NCBI RefSeq assembly: GCF_014653945.1
Contig: NZ_BNAU01000001.1
Coordinates: 806,001 to 870,000 of the forward strand
Origin: Amycolatopsis deserti
GTDB taxonomy: Bacteria > Actinomycetota > Actinomycetes > Mycobacteriales > Pseudonocardiaceae
Direction: 5' to 3'
Length of the DNA stretch: 64,000 nucleotides
Shown piece after piece: positions 60,948 to 64,000 of this stretch; the stretch's first letter is position 1; each line of letters opens with the position of its first letter. The translations under genes were made by a program, and so were the position numbers. Below the pieces are notes generated by a model. The model was not told the DNA's origin. It did no database searches and saw only the letters and a program-made list of their open reading frames with translations.

Positions 60948-62582
60948 ATGACCTTGGACATCGACGGCACTGTCTATGAGTTGTACACCGGCACGATCAC
61001 CGCCCGCCTGGACGCCGCTGCCGCGAGATGGGGCGACCGGACCGGCTGGGTCTTCGCCGACCGCGAGGTGACCTTCGCCGAAGCGAAGGAGTACGCGGAC
61101 AAGGTGGCCGCCGGGCTCCTCGATCTCGGGGTCCGGCGCGGGGACAAGGTGGCCCTGTGGACGCCGAACCTGTTCGAGTGGTGGGCCACCGCGCTGGGGG
61201 CGATGCGGATCGGGGCCCTGGTCGTCCCCATGAACACGCGATTCAAGGAGTTCGAGGCCGCGCACGTGCTGGGGCACAGCGACGCGTCGGTGCTGATCTA
61301 CCAGCCCGGCTTCCTGGACATCGACTTCGACGGGCTCCTCCAGCAGGTCGCCCCGGGCATCGAGATCGCCGACGGTGGGCACGTCTCGAGCGAGGTGCTC
61401 CCGCGGCTGCGCCGTGTCATCACGATCGGCGAGAGCCGGCACCCGACGCTTGACTGGGCGGCCCTGCTCGACGCGCCGGCCGTGGATGTCGAGGCCCTCG
61501 AGCAGCAGCTGGACCCGTCGGACCCCGTCTACATCCAGTTCACCTCGGGCACGACCTCGGCGCCGAAAGGCGCGCTGCTGACGCACGTGCACGTGGCGAA
61601 CTTCGCCGTCGAGCTGTACCTCCGGCTCGGTGTCCGGCCGGGGGAGGCGATCTTCAACACGCAGCCCTTCTACCACTCCGGAGGGGCTGCGACCCTGCCC
61701 GTGCCGCTCGCCATCGGCTGCAACCTGGTCGTGCCGCACTACTACACCCCGGAGAGCACGATGCGGGCGATCGAGAAGCACCGGTGCGTCACCCGCGGCG
61801 GGATCCTCACCATGTTCGTGATGGAGATGGAGCACCCGGACTTCCACAAGTACGACCGCTCTTCGCTGCGCTGCGCCTGGACCGGCGGAGCACCGGACCT
61901 CATGGACCGGGTCCGCGAGGTGTTCGGGATCGAACTCATCCAGCTCTACGGCGCCACCGAGGGCAACGGCTGTCTCGGCGACCTGGACATGCCCTGGGAG
62001 ATCCGCCGGCTCCCGTGCGCGGGCAGGCCGATGACGGGTGCCGAAGTGAAGATCGTGCACCCCGAGACCCACGAGGAGCTGCCGGTGGGGGAGATCGGTG
62101 ATGTCTGGATGCGTGGCCCGATGACGATGCTCGGGTACTACAAGGACCCGGAGCGCACCGCCGAGGCGATGGTCGACGGCTGGGTCCGGGTCGGTGACCT
62201 CGGGAGCTTCGACGAGAACGGCTACTTCACGTTCGCGGGACGGCTGAAGGACATGATCCGCGTCGGCGGCGAGAACACCTCGGCCGAGGAGGTCGAGCTC
62301 GTGGTCATGCAGCACCCCGCCGTCCAGCAGGCCCAGGTCATCGGCGTGCCCGATCGCAGGCTGGGCGAGGTTCCACTCGCCTTCGTCGAGCTGCGCCCGG
62401 GTGCCGAGGCGAGCGCGGAGGACATCATCGCGCACTGCAAGGCGCGGGCCGCGAACTTCCGCGTGCCGCGTCACGTGCGGTTCGTGACCGAGTGGCCCTA
62501 CACCGGCAGCGGCAAGCTGGCCAAGGGTGAGCTGCGGGAGAGCGTCGCCGAAGAGTTCGGGCTGCTCGGTGCGGTGAGCTGA
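60948..62582 (+). CDS. AMP-dependent acyl-CoA synthetase
   Basis: 544 residues, ANL family. Phosphate loop IQFTSGTTSAPKGALL, adenine motif LIQLYGATEGNG, GWVRVGDLGSFDENGY, hinge DMIRVGGENTSAEEVE, catalytic Lys in TGSGKLAKGEL. AAGGAG ten bases before ATG 60948. Followed by a thiolase-fold and a DUF35 protein, so it may supply an aryl or acyl-CoA to that pair. Confidence 0.9.
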   Translation: MTLDIDGTVYELYTGTITARLDAAAARWGDRTGWVFADREVTFAEAKEYADKVAAGLLDLGVRRGDKVALWTPNLFEWWATALGAMRIGALVVPMNTRFKEFEAAHVLGHSDASVLIYQPGFLDIDFDGLLQQVAPGIEIADGGHVSSEVLPRLRRVITIGESRHPTLDWAALLDAPAVDVEALEQQLDPSDPVYIQFTSGTTSAPKGALLTHVHVANFAVELYLRLGVRPGEAIFNTQPFYHSGGAATLPVPLAIGCNLVVPHYYTPESTMRAIEKHRCVTRGGILTMFVMEMEHPDFHKYDRSSLRCAWTGGAPDLMDRVREVFGIELIQLYGATEGNGCLGDLDMPWEIRRLPCAGRPMTGAEVKIVHPETHEELPVGEIGDVWMRGPMTMLGYYKDPERTAEAMVDGWVRVGDLGSFDENGYFTFAGRLKDMIRVGGENTSAEEVELVVMQHPAVQQAQVIGVPDRRLGEVPLAFVELRPGAEASAEDIIAHCKARAANFRVPRHVRFVTEWPYTGSGKLAKGELRESVAEEFGLLGAVS

Positions 62583-62639
62583 TGGGGCCGCGTGTGGCGA
62601 GGAGGGGTGTTCGATGAGGAATGCGCGGGGGAGCAGGCG

Positions 62640-63854
62640 ATGAGCGGGTTCCGGGACAAGCTGGCGATCGTCGGGGTGGGCATCTCGCCCACCACCCGCA
62701 CCGGCGGTGGCGGTCTCAGCGCCCACATGATGGAGGCCCAGGCTCTCAAACTCGCGATCGAAGACGCGGGACTCGAGCCGGCGGACATCCACGGTTCGAT
62801 CTACGCGGGTGCCCAGCAGGGAGCCGACTCGGGAGCGCGGATGGCCGGCCTCGCTCCGCACTTCTGGTTGCCGTTCGGGCGTATGGCCAACGCCCACAAC
62901 AGCCTGCTGTACGCGGCGGGTGCGATCGACTCGGGCAACTGCGACTACGTCTCGGTCTCACTGGGAATCTCATGGCTGACCGATGCGCAGAACACGGCCA
63001 GGGCAGCGGCGGAGGGCCGGACGTTCGTGGTCGACAAGAAGTTCTCCATCGCGCGGGACGGCGGTGGTGTGGTGCAGCAGGGCTGGACCGCCACCCCGGG
63101 CGCCGCGGCGGTCCACGCCTTCTACGCATCGCGGCACATGCACGAGTTCGGCACCACGGAGGAGCAGTTCGGTGCGGTGGCCATCGCCCACCGGAAGTGG
63201 GCGAACCTCAACCCGGAGGCGCGCTTCCACGACCGCGAGCTGACGATGGAGGACTACCTCGCCTCACGATGGGTCGTGCACCCGTACCGTCTTTACGACA
63301 ACTGTGTCGTGTCGGATGTGGCCTGTGCCTTCATCGTCACCTCGGCCGAGCGAGCCAAGGACCTGCGTCAGAAGCCGGTATTCGTCAAGGGCGTGGGCCT
63401 GGGCGACGGCGGCCGCGAGGCGTGGTGGGACAAAACCAACTTCTCCCGCACCGACGCCGCGTTCGCGCGGGACAAGGCGTTCGCCACCGCCGGGATCGGG
63501 ATCGACGACATCGACCTCGCCGAGATCTACGACTGCTTCACCGGCGACGTCATCATGACCGTCGAGGACTACGGGTTCTGTGAGAAGGGCGAGGGCGGCC
63601 CGTTCATGGAGTCCGGAGCTACCGCGCCGGGCGGGTCGATCCCGATGAACACCCACGGCGGCCTGCTGTCCGCCTTCCACTGTGGAGACATGGGGAACAT
63701 GATCGAGGCGGTCCGGCAACTGCGCGGGAACTGCGGTGAGCGGCAGGTGCCGGGCGCCGAGATCGCCCTGGTCGACGGGCACGGCGCGGAGCTCGTCCTG
63801 CCTTACATGTGCCCGATCACCGGGTGCACGATCCTGGGCAACGAGGAGGGCTGA
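62640..63854 (+). CDS. Thiolase-fold (SCP2/Ltp-like) protein without the catalytic Cys
   Basis: 404 residues. Starts FRDKLAIVGVGISPTT, with GSIYAGAQQG and AGAIDSGNCDYVSVSLGI, but the nucleophile loop (CaSG in thiolases) reads NAHNSLL near residues 82-90, so the Cys is absent. The late His loop NTHGGLLSAFHCG is retained. This resembles Ltp2-type retro-aldolases rather than thiolases. ATG 62640 was preferred over 62592 because a GGGGGAG site lies six bases upstream. It overlaps no neighbour; the DUF35 gene follows one base later. Confidence 0.82.
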   Translation: MSGFRDKLAIVGVGISPTTRTGGGGLSAHMMEAQALKLAIEDAGLEPADIHGSIYAGAQQGADSGARMAGLAPHFWLPFGRMANAHNSLLYAAGAIDSGNCDYVSVSLGISWLTDAQNTARAAAEGRTFVVDKKFSIARDGGGVVQQGWTATPGAAAVHAFYASRHMHEFGTTEEQFGAVAIAHRKWANLNPEARFHDRELTMEDYLASRWVVHPYRLYDNCVVSDVACAFIVTSAERAKDLRQKPVFVKGVGLGDGGREAWWDKTNFSRTDAAFARDKAFATAGIGIDDIDLAEIYDCFTGDVIMTVEDYGFCEKGEGGPFMESGATAPGGSIPMNTHGGLLSAFHCGDMGNMIEAVRQLRGNCGERQVPGAEIALVDGHGAELVLPYMCPITGCTILGNEEG

Positions 63855-63855
63855 G

Positions 63856-64000
63856 ATGGGAGACGGGCTGAGCGTGCAGGCCGAGTACGGGCTGGGCGAC
63901 TGGATCCACGAGCCCCTCGAGGACCTCGATCCCGACCAGATCGTGTTCTGGGACGGCCTCAAGGACCATGTTTTCAAGCTCTGCCGGTGCACCGCGTGCG
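63856..64000 (+). CDS. DUF35 OB-fold/zinc-ribbon protein, 5' part only
   Basis: The first 48 residues before the window ends. WIHEPLEDLDPDQIVFWDGLKDHVF followed by CRCTAC is the start of the DUF35 (zinc-ribbon plus OB-fold) proteins that pair with thiolase-fold proteins, as in steroid side-chain Ltp2/ChsH2 complexes. ATG starts one base after the thiolase-fold stop, which supports a complex. The OB-fold itself is not visible. Confidence 0.75.
   Translation, partial: MGDGLSVQAEYGLGDWIHEPLEDLDPDQIVFWDGLKDHVFKLCRCTAC

Overview
The window is high-GC DNA with frequent GTG starts, many ATGA/GTGA stop-start overlaps, a LuxR-type ATPase regulator, a PucR-type regulator and many MHS-family transporters. 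This points to an actinobacterium, probably a Pseudonocardiales member such as Amycolatopsis or Pseudonocardia (inference from style only). I see no tRNA, rRNA, CRISPR array, insertion sequence or phage gene. Almost the whole window is catabolic and appears dedicated to lignin-type methoxylated aromatics.

Layout. (1) 1-5112, minus: a putative import and side-chain operon (MHS transporter, 40-residue Cys-rich protein, acyl-CoA synthetase, carboxylesterase, FAH-family protein), with a divergent PucR-type regulator at 5242. (2) 6401-7224: a decayed SAM-methyltransferase remnant. (3) 7225-21374: an SDR, then two divergent operons. The minus arm is galB-like hydratase, CHA aldolase and a LigM/DesA-type O-demethylase. 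The plus arm is folC, pabB, a second O-demethylase, metF, purU, folD, ligA, ligB, an alpha/beta hydrolase, a muconolactone-isomerase-like protein and an MHS transporter. (4) 21440-26219, minus: a soluble PAS/GAF histidine kinase with a NarL-type response regulator, and a large LuxR-type ATPase regulator. (5) 26461-34905, plus: PDR-type reductase, aldehyde dehydrogenase, 3Fe-4S-type ferredoxin, CYP199-like P450, zinc alcohol dehydrogenase, a membrane-anchored linalool-dehydratase/isomerase-like protein, a CtaG-like membrane protein and two very small proteins. (6) 34970-42820: a MaoC plus SDR pair and an orphan receiver (minus); amidohydrolase, acyl-CoA synthetase, formate-dehydrogenase-like oxidoreductase and folP (plus). 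(7) 42952-52679: FAD oxidoreductase, a Crp/MFS/VOC/SDR operon, then CapA-like, FAD monooxygenase, two SnoaL-like proteins and a frameshifted LLM oxidoreductase. (8) 52729-64000: ATP-grasp, MHS transporter, third LigM-like protein and an M29-like protein (minus); intradiol dioxygenase pair, zinc ribbon, a decayed paralogue of the FAD monooxygenase, acyl-CoA synthetase, a thiolase-fold protein and a DUF35 protein (plus).

How it fits together (inference from families). The LigM/DesA-type proteins move aryl O-methyl groups onto tetrahydrofolate. MetF, FolD and PurU return methyl-THF to THF and formate, and the FDH-like protein could oxidise formate. PabB, FolP and FolC could raise the folate supply. 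The demethylated ring (3-O-methylgallate, gallate or protocatechuate) would be opened by LigAB, with GalB and the CHA aldolase yielding pyruvate and oxaloacetate. Six intergenic regions were examined and five carry a shared motif (best copy TCTACGTCATCTGACGTAGA at 23847) upstream of most blocks in regions 3-6, suggesting one regulon governed by the two-component system or the adjacent LuxR-type regulator.
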